A stretch of 17,361 nucleotides of DNA, taken from contig JBOGFC010000087.1 in NCBI GenBank assembly GCA_050742155.1, positions 1-17,361 on the forward strand. The letters run 5' to 3'. Source of the DNA: JBOGFC01 sp050742155 (GTDB taxonomy: Bacteria; Actinomycetota; Acidimicrobiia; Spongiisociales; JALYHC01). The notes beneath the pieces were generated by a model. It ran no database searches, was not told the DNA's origin, and worked only from the letters and a program-made list of their open reading frames with translations. Positions within the stretch are counted from its first letter, which is position 1, and each line of letters starts with the position of its first letter. Below, piece by piece: positions 1 to 6,933 of this stretch. Position numbers and translations under genes: made by a program.

Positions 1-168
1 GCGGTTCCCCAGCGCTCTGAGGGCGGCGTGGTGGTGCTTCCCCGAAGCCCGCTGGGCGTCGTAGAACTCCCGGGCCCAACCGGATTCCCGCAGGGAGCAG
101 AAAGCCCACTGCTGGATGGCGTCCCGCCTGGGGAGAGCCGCCTGAGCGGAAGGTTGACAAAGGGTGTC
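1..168 (-). pseudogene. IS110-family transposase, C-terminal remnant
   Basis: Read on the minus strand, the frame open from 168 to the window edge encodes a stretch including LPRRDAIQQW and WAREFYDAQRASGKHHHAA followed by LRALGNR. This resembles the C-terminal part of IS110/IS116-type transposases (DEDD-type recombinases), where an aromatic 'WAR-FYD' helix is followed by a G-K/T-x-HH-x-ALRAL motif. A stop codon lies in frame at 169-171 and no start codon or catalytic domain is present, so the 5' part is missing; the 3' end runs off the window. It adjoins the regulator pseudogene at 170-502, and the element may have helped break that gene. The family call rests on recognising the motif only. 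Whether the gene is intact to the left cannot be judged here. Confidence 0.55.
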
Positions 169-169
169 T

Positions 170-502
170 CATCGCACGTCCTGCCTGATAGGCGGCGGCG
201 AAGGCCTCCTCGTTCAGGTTGGCGCGGGCCTCCTCCAGCGGGTTGCTGCCGAGCATCAAGAGGACCCTGGGCACGCTTCCAGCGATCGACTCTTCCAATG
301 CGCTGGTAGCGCCGCTCAGCGAGACCGCTTGCGTCCATTGCTCCTCAGCCAGCCCATCGATGCTCGAGCCGGCCCAAAAGCGCAACCGGTGAGAAGAGCT
401 TCACCTTGGCGGCGGCTAGCTCGATGGCCAGCGGCAGTCCATCCAGGCGGGTGGCGATCTCGGTGAAGAGGACGTGACCGTTCCGGTGGGAAGCTGGGGC
501 AC
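170..502 (-). pseudogene. Collapsed cyclase/ATPase (AfsR/LuxR-like) transcriptional regulator
   Basis: Three recognisable pieces of one protein family lie in order on the minus strand but in broken frames. At about 502-475 VPQLPTGTVT matches the usual N-terminus of class III adenylate cyclase-ATPase regulators, which continue as FLFTDIEGSTR. At about 473-355 LFTEI is fused directly to RLDGLPLAIELAAAKVKL, a strongly typical motif of the NB-ARC-like ATPase domain, which ends at a stop (345-347). At 238-170 LEEARANLNEEAF and AAAYQAGRAM match the C-terminus of the same family. Most of the usual protein, often around 1000 residues, is deleted, and the frame changes at least twice. The presumed start is GTG at 502 with GGAGG at 507-511; an in-frame GTG at 535 lies inside the palindrome at 519-560. 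It is a dead gene, divergent from menF. Confidence 0.6.
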
Positions 503-518
503 ATGACCTCCGGCGTTT

Positions 519-560
519 TGGCGCGCAAACTTCACGCTATAGCGTGATTCTTGCGCGCCA
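519..560. promoter_or_regulatory. 42-bp palindrome, copy 1 (menF side)
   Basis: The arms TGGCGCGCAA and TTGCGCGCCA enclose a perfect 16-bp core, TCACGCTATAGCGTGA (532-547). Only three central positions of each arm do not pair. It lies between menF and the divergent regulator pseudogene. A nearly identical copy lies at 4499-4540 at the menA start. Symmetry, size and position suggest an operator for a dimeric or tetrameric DNA-binding protein, overlapping promoters in both directions. It could alternatively be a palindromic intergenic repeat found at many loci in the genome, or form a cruciform or hairpin. The inverted repeat is directly visible; its function is inferred. Confidence 0.7.
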
Positions 561-573
561 GAACGGAGGATGA
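544..573 (+). CDS. Possible 9-residue leader peptide before menF
   Basis: A GTG inside the palindrome opens a nine-codon frame (VILARQNGG) whose TGA (571-573) overlaps the menF ATG (570-572) as ATGA. The menF Shine-Dalgarno-like GGAGG (565-569) touches the ATG with no spacer, which is poor for direct initiation. Coupling of menF to termination of this short frame would solve that problem. No Shine-Dalgarno precedes the GTG, so it would have to be leaderless. It may be chance: the residues are simply the translation of the palindrome arm. Confidence 0.25.
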   Translation: MILARQNGG

Positions 574-1895
574 ACACGGACCTCTTCCCGGGAACCGCTC
601 TCGAGGCTCTCTCCGCCCAGCTGGAAGGGGGAGGGCTCCGGGTCGCCTCCGTGCCGGTGGAGGGCGATCCGCTCGAGCTGGTGCGGAGCGGGGCGGCCCT
701 CTTCGCCACCTGCGCCTACTTCGGTCTCCCGGGAGGAGAGGAGCTGGGCGGCCTGGGGGCCGCCTGGCGCTATCAGACCAGCGGGCCGGCTCGCTTCGAG
801 CACCTGGCCGACCAGGTGGAGGCACTCTCTCGAGGATCCGACCGGCTGCCGGTCCTGTTCGGCTCGTCCTTCTCCGCCGACGGGCCACGGACGGCCGAGT
901 GGGACGGGTTCCCGTCTGCCACCGCCTTGGTGCCCTCGGTCACCCTGGTTCGAGACGAGGCGGGAGCCCGGCTGCTGGTGGCAGTGCCGCCGGGCCGCCC
1001 GGCCGGCCAGGTGCTCGAAGTGGTGGGGCGCCTCCAACAGGTTCCCCCTCCACAACGGCCCGCGGCGGCCAACCTCCGCCTGGAGGCCCGGCCGCCGATC
1101 GATGCCTGGCTGGAGAAGGTGGACGAGGCAGTGGCGGCCGTGGAGAGCGGTTCCCTCCGCAAGGTGGTGCTGGCTCGTTCGGTGGTGGTCGGCTCACCGC
1201 GTCCTCCGGCCGCCTTCGACCTGGTCGCCCGGCTTCGAGACGCCCATCCGGGCTGCTACGCCTTTGGCTGGCAGGAAGGAGCCTCCACCTTCATCGGGGC
1301 CAGCCCGGAGCTGCTGGCGGCCCGCCGGGGGCTGGAGGTCCGCTCCCACCCACTGGCCGGGTCGGCCCCGCGGGGCGAGGGCGAGGAGGAGGACGCCCGC
1401 CTGGGGGCGGGCCTGCTGGGAAGCGGCAAGGATCGCCTCGAGCACGCGCTGGTGGTGGAGGACGTGGCCGCCCGCTTGCGGCCCTTCGTCGAGGAGCTCC
1501 GGGTGTCGCCGCAGCCGGTGGTGCGGAAGATGGCCAACGTCCAGCACCTGTCGTCGGAGGTTTCCGGACGCCTGGCGGCCCCCCGCTCGCTGTTGCGGCT
1601 GGTCGGGGACCTCCATCCCACCCCGGCGGTGGGAGGTACGCCGCGGGACGAGTCCCTGGCCTTCATCGAGAAGGTGGAGGGCCTCGATCGAGGCTGGTAC
1701 TCGGGGGGGTTGGGGAGCATGGATGCCGACGGCAACGGCCAGGCGGTGGTAGCCCTCCGCTGCGCCTTGCTCCGGAGGGCCGAGTCCCGCCTCTACGCCG
1801 GGGCGGGCATCGTGTCGGGTTCGGACCCGGAGGCGGAGCTGGCCGAGACCCGCCTCAAGCTCCGGCCCCTCCTCGACCTGCTGGCGGCCACGTAG
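570..1895 (+). CDS. menF: Isochorismate synthase
   Basis: It converts chorismate to isochorismate, the entry step of classical menaquinone synthesis, as a cytosolic Mg-dependent enzyme of the chorismate-utilising (MenF/EntC) family. The 441 residues fit the family. The variable N-terminal part (about 1-170) is followed by the conserved domain: KVVLARS with the presumed general-base Lys198, FIGASPELL with the presumed acid Glu247, HPLAGSAPRG (about 260-269), SGKDRLEHALVVEDV (285-299), VQHLSSEVSG (324-333), LHPTPAVGGTPRDE (348-361) and YAGAGIVSGSDPEAE (409-423). PLAGSA is the form seen in isochorismate synthases rather than anthranilate synthases, which have PIAGT. The ATG at 570 is the only suitable start; GGAGG directly abuts it. 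The upstream palindrome is the likely control site. The 3' end overlaps that of menD by 41 bp. An EntC-like role in siderophore synthesis is unlikely given the menaquinone neighbours. Confidence 0.93.
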   Translation: MNTDLFPGTALEALSAQLEGGGLRVASVPVEGDPLELVRSGAALFATCAYFGLPGGEELGGLGAAWRYQTSGPARFEHLADQVEALSRGSDRLPVLFGSSFSADGPRTAEWDGFPSATALVPSVTLVRDEAGARLLVAVPPGRPAGQVLEVVGRLQQVPPPQRPAAANLRLEARPPIDAWLEKVDEAVAAVESGSLRKVVLARSVVVGSPRPPAAFDLVARLRDAHPGCYAFGWQEGASTFIGASPELLAARRGLEVRSHPLAGSAPRGEGEEEDARLGAGLLGSGKDRLEHALVVEDVAARLRPFVEELRVSPQPVVRKMANVQHLSSEVSGRLAAPRSLLRLVGDLHPTPAVGGTPRDESLAFIEKVEGLDRGWYSGGLGSMDADGNGQAVVALRCALLRRAESRLYAGAGIVSGSDPEAELAETRLKLRPLLDLLAAT

Positions 1896-3603
1896 CGGAG
1901 AGCGCTCTCTCCACTGCCGCCCACGCCGCCCGATGGACCTCCACGTTCTCCTGCCGGTCGGTGCGCACCTCGATGAGCCGGGGCCTGTTGGGCAGCTCGG
2001 CCAGGGCCTCCCGCAGCACTCCGGCGTCGTCGGTGAGCAGATAGTCGATCCCGAACAGGTCGGCCGCCCGGGCGAAACCCAGGCCGTGCGGGGTGCCGAA
2101 GTGGCGCTCGAAGTAGTCCGGGAAACCGGCCTGGGGGAGGAAGTTGAACACGCCTCCCCCGTCGTTGTTGATCACCAGGATGGTGACCGGGACCTGATGG
2201 CGCCCGGCCACCCCCAGGGCGGTGAGGTCGTGGAGAAGGGAGAGGTCGCCGGCCAACAGGTAGGTGGGGGCCGGGTCGGACACAGCCACCCCGAGCCCGG
2301 TGGAGACGAAACCGTCGATGCCATTGGCCCCCCGGTTGGCCAGGAACCGGAGCGGACGGGGGACGGTCGGGAAGAAGGCGTCCACGTCGCGGATCGGCAT
2401 GGAGGAGGCCACGCAGAGCTTGGCGCCGGCGGGGAGCGCCACGGCCAGAGCGGCCACCACCCCCGGCTCGGAGGGAAAGCCGGCCCTCTCCACCGCTTCT
2501 CGCAAGGCCCCGCCCGCCACCCGGTCGGCCTCCTCCCAGGCCGATGTCCACTCCCTCGGGGCGGTGTTGGAGATCGCCTTGGCGAGGCCCTGGGCGGCGG
2601 GGGTGGGATCGGAACGCAGCATGAGCTGGGCGGTGGCCCCCGGATCGCGCCATCCGGCTGGGTCCACCACCAGCTGAGGGATCTCCGGGTGGGCGGCCAG
2701 CCACTGGTTGACCGCCTTCGAGGTGGGGGGCGCACCGAAGCGCACCACCAGCTCGGGGGGATGCCGTTCCAGCAGCCCGGCCCGGGCCAGCGGATCCCCG
2801 TGGGCCAGGACCAGCGAGAGGTCGTGGCCGCCTGCCCTCAGCCCGGAGAGCGGGTCGGCCAGGGTCGGGAAGCCCCCCGCCCCGGCCAGCGAGGCTGCCG
2901 CCACCGGGAACTGAGGATCTTCGACCGGGCCGCACACCAGCAGGGCCGGCCGCCCCTCCAGCATCCCACCCACCTCGGCGAGCTGTCTCTCCTCCGGTTG
3001 GAGCCGACCGGGCACGTAGCGAGGCCGGGGCGGCCTGGGGAGCTCGGGGAGCTCCTCGACCTCCGGGACCAGCGGATCACGAAACGGGAAGTTGAGGTGA
3101 ACCGGGCCCGCCGGGGTGTCGAGGGCGCCCGCCCAGGCCCGCCCCGCCAGGGCCACCATGTAGCGGAGCAGCTCAGGGGTGGCCTCGGGGGTGGCCACCT
3201 CATGAGCCCACTTGACGGCCTTCCCGTACAGCTCGATCTGGTCGATGGCCTGGGGCGCCCCCACGTCGCGCAGCTCCGGGGGCCGGTCGGCAGTGAGGAG
3301 GAGGAGCGGTACCCGGGCATGGCGTGCTTCGATGGCGGCGGGGAGAAACCCGGCGGCGGCCGTGCCCGAAGTACACACCGCCGCCGCCGGTGTCCCGGTC
3401 GCCTTGGCGATCCCCAGGGCGAAGAAGGCCGAGGAGCGCTCGTCGTGGTGGGACCAGTCCTCGATCCCGGGGTGGGCGGCGAAGGCCAGCGAGAGCGGGG
3501 TGTTCCTCGAGCCGGGGGTGATGGAGACGTGCCGGAGGCCGAGGCCGGCCAGGGCCTCGACGAAAGGGACGATCAGGGCGTAGGTGCGGTTGGTCCGCTC
3601 CAT
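1855..3603 (-). CDS. menD: SEPHCHC synthase (menaquinone biosynthesis MenD)
   Basis: A thiamine-diphosphate enzyme that adds decarboxylated 2-oxoglutarate to isochorismate, giving 2-succinyl-5-enolpyruvyl-6-hydroxy-3-cyclohexene-1-carboxylate. At 582 residues it is of normal length. The N-terminal Pyr domain shows SITPGSRNTPLS (27-38), HHDERSSAFFALG with the ThDP-activating Glu55, CTSGTAAA (77-84) and LTADRPPELRDVGAPQAIDQ (103-122). The C-terminal PP domain shows NRGANGIDG (423-431), the Mg/ThDP signature GDLSLLHDL (452-460) continuing to NNDGGGVF (479-486), and HFGTPHGLGF. It starts at ATG 3603, 12 bp after the menA stop, so it is very probably cotranscribed with menA; no clear Shine-Dalgarno is visible. 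The C-terminal tail after SATWPP is Gly-rich and is encoded in the overlap with menF, suggesting a recent extension or drift of the stop. Confidence 0.95.
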   Translation of the reverse strand: MERTNRTYALIVPFVEALAGLGLRHVSITPGSRNTPLSLAFAAHPGIEDWSHHDERSSAFFALGIAKATGTPAAAVCTSGTAAAGFLPAAIEARHARVPLLLLTADRPPELRDVGAPQAIDQIELYGKAVKWAHEVATPEATPELLRYMVALAGRAWAGALDTPAGPVHLNFPFRDPLVPEVEELPELPRPPRPRYVPGRLQPEERQLAEVGGMLEGRPALLVCGPVEDPQFPVAAASLAGAGGFPTLADPLSGLRAGGHDLSLVLAHGDPLARAGLLERHPPELVVRFGAPPTSKAVNQWLAAHPEIPQLVVDPAGWRDPGATAQLMLRSDPTPAAQGLAKAISNTAPREWTSAWEEADRVAGGALREAVERAGFPSEPGVVAALAVALPAGAKLCVASSMPIRDVDAFFPTVPRPLRFLANRGANGIDGFVSTGLGVAVSDPAPTYLLAGDLSLLHDLTALGVAGRHQVPVTILVINNDGGGVFNFLPQAGFPDYFERHFGTPHGLGFARAADLFGIDYLLTDDAGVLREALAELPNRPRLIEVRTDRQENVEVHRAAWAAVERALSATWPPAGRGGAGA

Positions 3604-3615
3604 GCGGGACGAAGC

Positions 3616-4515
3616 CTACCGGCCGAGGGCGGCTCCCACCCCCAACAGGGCCGATACGAGGGCGTGCAGCCGGGCGGTGCGCTGCAAGACCCTGATCATT
3701 TCCGGCCCGCTCACCTCCCGCCCAATGGCTCGGACGAGCGGAACGGCGAGAGGGGCGGCCAGGAGGGCGAGAGCGGTCCAAGGGGGGGTCCATCCAATCA
3801 CCGAGAACAGGCCGATGGCCGCCCAGGCTCCCCAGACCAGGACGCGGTAGAGCGCTGCTGTGCGCGGCCGGCCGAGGCGAACCGCCAGGGTGCGCTTGCC
3901 GACCGCCGCGTCGGTCTCGATATCCCGGATGTTGTTGGCCACCAGGATGGCCGTGACCAGGAGGCCCACCGGGACCGCCAGCAGCCAGGCATCGAGAGGG
4001 GCGGTCCGGTCGTGCACGTAGCGGCTCATCACCGTGGCCACCGGACCGAAGAAGACGAACACCGCCGCTTCCCCCAGGCCCCGGTAGCCGTAGGGGCGGC
4101 GGCCGCCCGTGTATCCGAGGGCGGCGGCGATGGAGGCCAGCCCGATCACCAGCACCACCGGCCCGGCCAGGGCCGTCAGGTAGAGGCCGGCCAGGGCGGC
4201 CAGGCCGAAGACCATCCACGTCCCGACCCACACGGCCCGCTCGGAGAGCAACCCGGCGGCCACCGCCCGGGGTGGGCCGAGGCGGCCCGGGGCGTCGGCG
4301 CCCCGCCGGGCGTCGGAGGCGTCGTTGGCGAAGTTCGCTCCCACCTGGATCGCCACCGCACCCAGCAGGGCCGCCCCGAAGGCATCCCAGCGGAGTGCCC
4401 GGTCCCCCACGGCCAGCCCCGCCCCCACCACCACCGGCCCCACCGCCGCCCACAGCGTGTGGGGGCGGGCAGCTACCAGCCAGGCGCCGGCACCGTTCTG
4501 GCGCGCAAACTTCAC
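3616..4515 (-). CDS. menA: 1,4-dihydroxy-2-naphthoate polyprenyltransferase
   Basis: An integral membrane UbiA-family prenyltransferase that joins a polyprenyl diphosphate to 1,4-dihydroxy-2-naphthoate to give demethylmenaquinone. The protein has 299 residues and about eight or nine hydrophobic helices. WLVAARPHTLWAAVGPVVVG at 12-31 is the standard MenA N-terminus. The first Asp motif is NFANDASDARRGAD (61-74) and the second is NNIRDIETDAAVGKRTLAVR (194-213); both bind Mg-diphosphate. The only start codon upstream of the conserved region is GTG 4515, so translation begins inside the 42-bp palindrome, and residues 1-7 (MKFARQN) are encoded by its arm. No Shine-Dalgarno precedes this GTG, which suggests a leaderless start or coupling to menB, whose stop lies 49 bp upstream. 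menD follows after 12 bp. Confidence 0.93.
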   Translation of the reverse strand: MKFARQNGAGAWLVAARPHTLWAAVGPVVVGAGLAVGDRALRWDAFGAALLGAVAIQVGANFANDASDARRGADAPGRLGPPRAVAAGLLSERAVWVGTWMVFGLAALAGLYLTALAGPVVLVIGLASIAAALGYTGGRRPYGYRGLGEAAVFVFFGPVATVMSRYVHDRTAPLDAWLLAVPVGLLVTAILVANNIRDIETDAAVGKRTLAVRLGRPRTAALYRVLVWGAWAAIGLFSVIGWTPPWTALALLAAPLAVPLVRAIGREVSGPEMIRVLQRTARLHALVSALLGVGAALGR

Positions 4516-4540
4516 GCTATAGCGTGATCTTTGCGCGCCA
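4499..4540. promoter_or_regulatory. 42-bp palindrome, copy 2 (menB-menA junction)
   Basis: It has the same arms as copy 1 (TGGCGCGCAA and TTGCGCGCCA) and the identical 16-bp core TCACGCTATAGCGTGA (4512-4527); the two copies differ at only two positions within 42 bp. Here only two positions per arm fail to pair. It lies between the menB stop (4565) and extends 17 bp into the menA coding sequence. That suggests a second, internal, regulated promoter for menA-menD. The left flank GTTC is the reverse complement of the GAAC that follows copy 1, so similarity extends slightly beyond the palindrome on one side. Confidence 0.7.
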
Positions 4541-4564
4541 AAAGCGAAGGGGGGTCGTCCGGGC

Positions 4565-5383
4565 TCACGGGAGGCGCGGGAACTTGCCGAAGTCGGGCTT
4601 GCGCTTCTCCAGGAAGGCGTCCCGGCCTTCTTTGGCCTCCTCGCTCATGTAGAAGAGGAGCGTGGCGTCCCCGGCCAGGGCCTGCTGGCCGGCCAACCCG
4701 TCGGTGTCGGCCACAAAGGCCCGCTTCAGCATCCGGATGGCGGTGGGCGACTTGTCGAGGATCTCCCTCGCCCAGGCCACCGTCTCCTCCTCGAGCCGCT
4801 CCAGGGGCACCACGGTGTTGACCAGCCCCATCTCCAGCGCCTCCTGGGCGGAGTACTGGCGGCAGAGATACCAGATCTCCCGCGCCTTCTTGTGCCCGAC
4901 GATGCGGGCCAGGAGGGTGGAGCCGTAGCCTCCGTCGAACGAGCCCACCTTGGGCCCGGTCTGGCCGAAGACGGCGTTGTCGGCGGCGATGGTGAGATCG
5001 CACACTACGTGCAGGACGTGGCCGCCGCCGATGGCGTAGCCGGCCACCATGGCGATCACCGGCTTGGGGAGGAAGCGGATCTGCCGTTGCAGCTCCAGCA
5101 CGTTGAGGCGGGGCACCCCCTGGTCGTCGAGGTAGCCGGCGTGGCCTCGCACGCCCTGGTCGCCGCCCGAGCAGAACGCCTCCGTGCCGGCCCCGGTGAG
5201 GATGATCACGCCGATGGCCGGGTCCTCGTGGGCCTGGGTGAAGGCGTCGGAGAGCTCGAAGAGGGTGGTTGGCCGAAAGGCGTTGTGAAGCTCGGGACGG
5301 TTGATGGTGATCTTGGCGATGCCCTCGGCGGTCTCGTAGAGGATGTCCTCGTAACGGCCGGCCGGCTCCCACGCGATGATCAT
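4565..5383 (-). CDS. menB: 1,4-dihydroxy-2-naphthoyl-CoA synthase
   Basis: A crotonase-fold enzyme that cyclises o-succinylbenzoyl-CoA to 1,4-dihydroxy-2-naphthoyl-CoA. The 272-residue protein closely follows the E. coli type. FCSGGDQ (70-76) and GYAIGGGHVLHVVCDL (115-130) form the oxyanion-hole region. QTGPKVGSFDGGYGS (141-155) carries Gly143 of the QTG motif, typical of bicarbonate-dependent type I MenB, and Asp150. YLCRQYSAQEALEMGLVNTV (172-191) and the C-terminal KRKPDFGKFPR also match. The start at ATG 5383 has GGAG about seven bases upstream. It is divergent from menE (66 bp between starts) and is the first gene of the menB-menA-menD run. No base-composition oddities were seen. Confidence 0.96.
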   Translation of the reverse strand: MIIAWEPAGRYEDILYETAEGIAKITINRPELHNAFRPTTLFELSDAFTQAHEDPAIGVIILTGAGTEAFCSGGDQGVRGHAGYLDDQGVPRLNVLELQRQIRFLPKPVIAMVAGYAIGGGHVLHVVCDLTIAADNAVFGQTGPKVGSFDGGYGSTLLARIVGHKKAREIWYLCRQYSAQEALEMGLVNTVVPLERLEEETVAWAREILDKSPTAIRMLKRAFVADTDGLAGQQALAGDATLLFYMSEEAKEGRDAFLEKRKPDFGKFPRLP

Positions 5384-5418
5384 GGATGCTCCGAAGATGG
5401 CGGGCAGGAGACCGCAGG

Positions 5419-5425
5419 TACTGTA
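5419..5425. promoter_or_regulatory. Possible overlapping divergent -10 elements (menB/menE)
   Basis: The 66-bp gap between the menB and menE starts contains TACTGTA. It can be read as TACTGT on the plus strand (5419-5424, toward menE) and TACAGT on the minus strand (5425-5420, toward menB). Both fit the actinobacterial TAnnnT -10 form and lie at plausible distances from the starts. No clear -35 hexamers were recognised, and the 42-bp palindrome is absent here. This is a weak call. Confidence 0.3.
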
Positions 5426-5449
5426 GTTGGCCCCCCGAGGAGCGAGGCC

Positions 5450-6844
5450 GTGGACTGGTTGGGCCGACAGGCAGCGATGAGCCCGGAACGGCCGGCGCTC
5501 CTCACTCCGGAGGGGTCCCTCACCTATGCCGAGCTGGACGAGGCGGTGGCGGCGGGAGTGGGGGCGCTGCGGGCGGCGGGAGTGGAGACGGGAGACAGGG
5601 TGGCGGTGTGGGGGCCGTCTGCGCCCGAGACGGTGGTGGCGCTGTGGGCCGTCCCCCGGGCCGGGGCGGTGCTGGTGCCGCTCCACACCGGCCTGACCGA
5701 GGCCCAGGCGGCCGGGCAGGTCTCCGAGGCGGGGGTGAGGCGGGCGCTGGTCTTCACCGATGCTCCCCCCCTCGGGGTGGAGGCGCTTCTCCTTCACTCG
5801 CTCCCCAGGGGGAAGCCGGAACCCGGGGTCGAGAGCCGCCCCGACCAGCTTCATTCGATCGTCTTCACTTCGGGTAGCAGCGGGCGGCGGAAGGGGGTAC
5901 TCCTCACCTGGGGGAACCTGGAGGCCTCGGCCGCCTCCTCGGCCGCCTTCTGGGGCAACGGACCCGGCGACCGGTGGCTGGCCGTCCTGCCCCTTTTTCA
6001 CATAGGGGGGCTCTCGGTGCTGTGGCGCTCGGCCCGGGAGGGGGGAGCGGTGATCCTCGAGCCCGGCTTCCAGGCCGCCCGCGTCGCCGAGCACCTGGCC
6101 TCCGGAGCAGCCACTTTCGCCTCGCTGGTGCCCATCATGCTGTACCGGCTGCTGGAGATGGGCGCCGGGCCCTTCCCCGGCCTGCGAGCGGTCCTCGTGG
6201 GCGGGGGCCCGGTGAGCGAGGACCTCCTGGAGAGGGCGGCCGAAGCCGGGCTGCCGGTCGCCCCCACCTATGGGATGACCGAGACGGCCTCCCAGGTGGC
6301 CGCCCTTCGTCCCGAGGAGGTCGGGCGCCGCCCTCGCTCGTCGGGAAGGGCGCTTCCCGGGGCGGAGCTACGCGTGGTGGGGGAAGGGCGGATCGAGGTA
6401 CGGGGCCCGATGGTATCGCCCGGCTACCTGGGAGGGATCCCCCGGCCGGAAGGAGCGTGGCTCTCCACGGCGGACCTCGGGACGCTCGACGAGAAGGGAT
6501 ACCTGACGGTCGAGGGTAGGGCCGACGACCTGGTGATCACCGGGGGAGAGAAGGTGCGGCCGGCCGAGGTGGAGGCGGTGCTGGGCGCCCACCCGATGGT
6601 GACCGAGGTGGCCGTCTACGGGGAGGACGATGCCCGGTGGGGCCAGGTGGTGGCGGCGGCGGTGGTGCCGGCCGGCGAGGCCGATGCCGAGCTGCTCTCC
6701 ACCTTCGCCCGCGCCCGGCTGGCTCCCGCGCAAGTACCCCGGCGGTGGAGGTTCCTGGAGGAGCTGCCCCGCACCCCTCTCGGTAAGCTCGACCGGGCCA
6801 GGCTTCGGGAGCGCGCTTCCCCTCCCCCAGAGGAGAGAGGATGA
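5450..6844 (+). CDS. menE: o-Succinylbenzoate--CoA ligase
   Basis: An ANL-superfamily adenylating enzyme that activates o-succinylbenzoate to its CoA thioester, the MenB substrate. It has 464 residues. The P-loop IVFTSGSSGRRKGVLLT lies at 137-153, YGMTETAS at 274-281, ADLGTLDEKGYLTVEGRADD at 341-360, the hinge and A8 region with ITGGEKVRPAEVE at 363-375, and the catalytic lysine of the A10 motif RTPLGKLDR is Lys446. The GTG start at 5450 gives VDWLGRQAA, the usual beginning of actinobacterial MenE. It has GAGGAG (5437-5442) seven bases upstream; longer readings run into menB. Specificity is assigned mainly from the menaquinone neighbours, since acyl-CoA ligases look alike. Its TGA overlaps a following ATG (ATGA), pointing to coupling with the next reading frames. 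Confidence 0.9.
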   Translation: MDWLGRQAAMSPERPALLTPEGSLTYAELDEAVAAGVGALRAAGVETGDRVAVWGPSAPETVVALWAVPRAGAVLVPLHTGLTEAQAAGQVSEAGVRRALVFTDAPPLGVEALLLHSLPRGKPEPGVESRPDQLHSIVFTSGSSGRRKGVLLTWGNLEASAASSAAFWGNGPGDRWLAVLPLFHIGGLSVLWRSAREGGAVILEPGFQAARVAEHLASGAATFASLVPIMLYRLLEMGAGPFPGLRAVLVGGGPVSEDLLERAAEAGLPVAPTYGMTETASQVAALRPEEVGRRPRSSGRALPGAELRVVGEGRIEVRGPMVSPGYLGGIPRPEGAWLSTADLGTLDEKGYLTVEGRADDLVITGGEKVRPAEVEAVLGAHPMVTEVAVYGEDDARWGQVVAAAVVPAGEADAELLSTFARARLAPAQVPRRWRFLEELPRTPLGKLDRARLRERASPPPEERG

Positions 6845-6933
6845 GTCCTACAGAGGAGGGAAGATGGAGCCGCCTCCTACATCCCGGGCGCGTCTCTCAG
6901 GTGGACGGCGGCGCGCTCCATTACTTCCGGTGA
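6841..6933 (+). CDS. Possible 30-residue ORF linking menE and arfB
   Basis: The ATG overlaps the menE stop (ATGA) and has AGGAG (6831-6835) five bases upstream. The TGA at 6931-6933 overlaps an in-frame arfB GTG at 6930 as GTGA. Two overlaps and a good ribosome site suggest translational coupling. The product (begins MSPTEEGRWSRLLHPG, ends ALHYFR) matches nothing I recognise. It competes with the alternative arfB start at ATG 6864, which lies inside it; if that start is used, this ORF may be meaningless. Confidence 0.25.
   Translation: MSPTEEGRWSRLLHPGRVSQVDGGALHYFR

Noticed and set aside
532..547. CRP-type site in the men palindrome core
   Set aside because: The half sites are in the opposite order (TCAC...GTGA rather than GTGA...TCAC) and the spacing does not fit.
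1933..4527. 864-codon plus-strand open frame opposite menD and menA
   Set aside because: It is antisense to two clear enzymes and its product is low-complexity Gly/Arg/His/Gln text with no domain. Long antisense frames are expected at this GC content.
4892..5449. Upstream extension of the menE frame through menB
   Set aside because: The extension is antisense to menB and unlike MenE. GTG 5450 has a good ribosome site and gives the usual MenE N-terminus.
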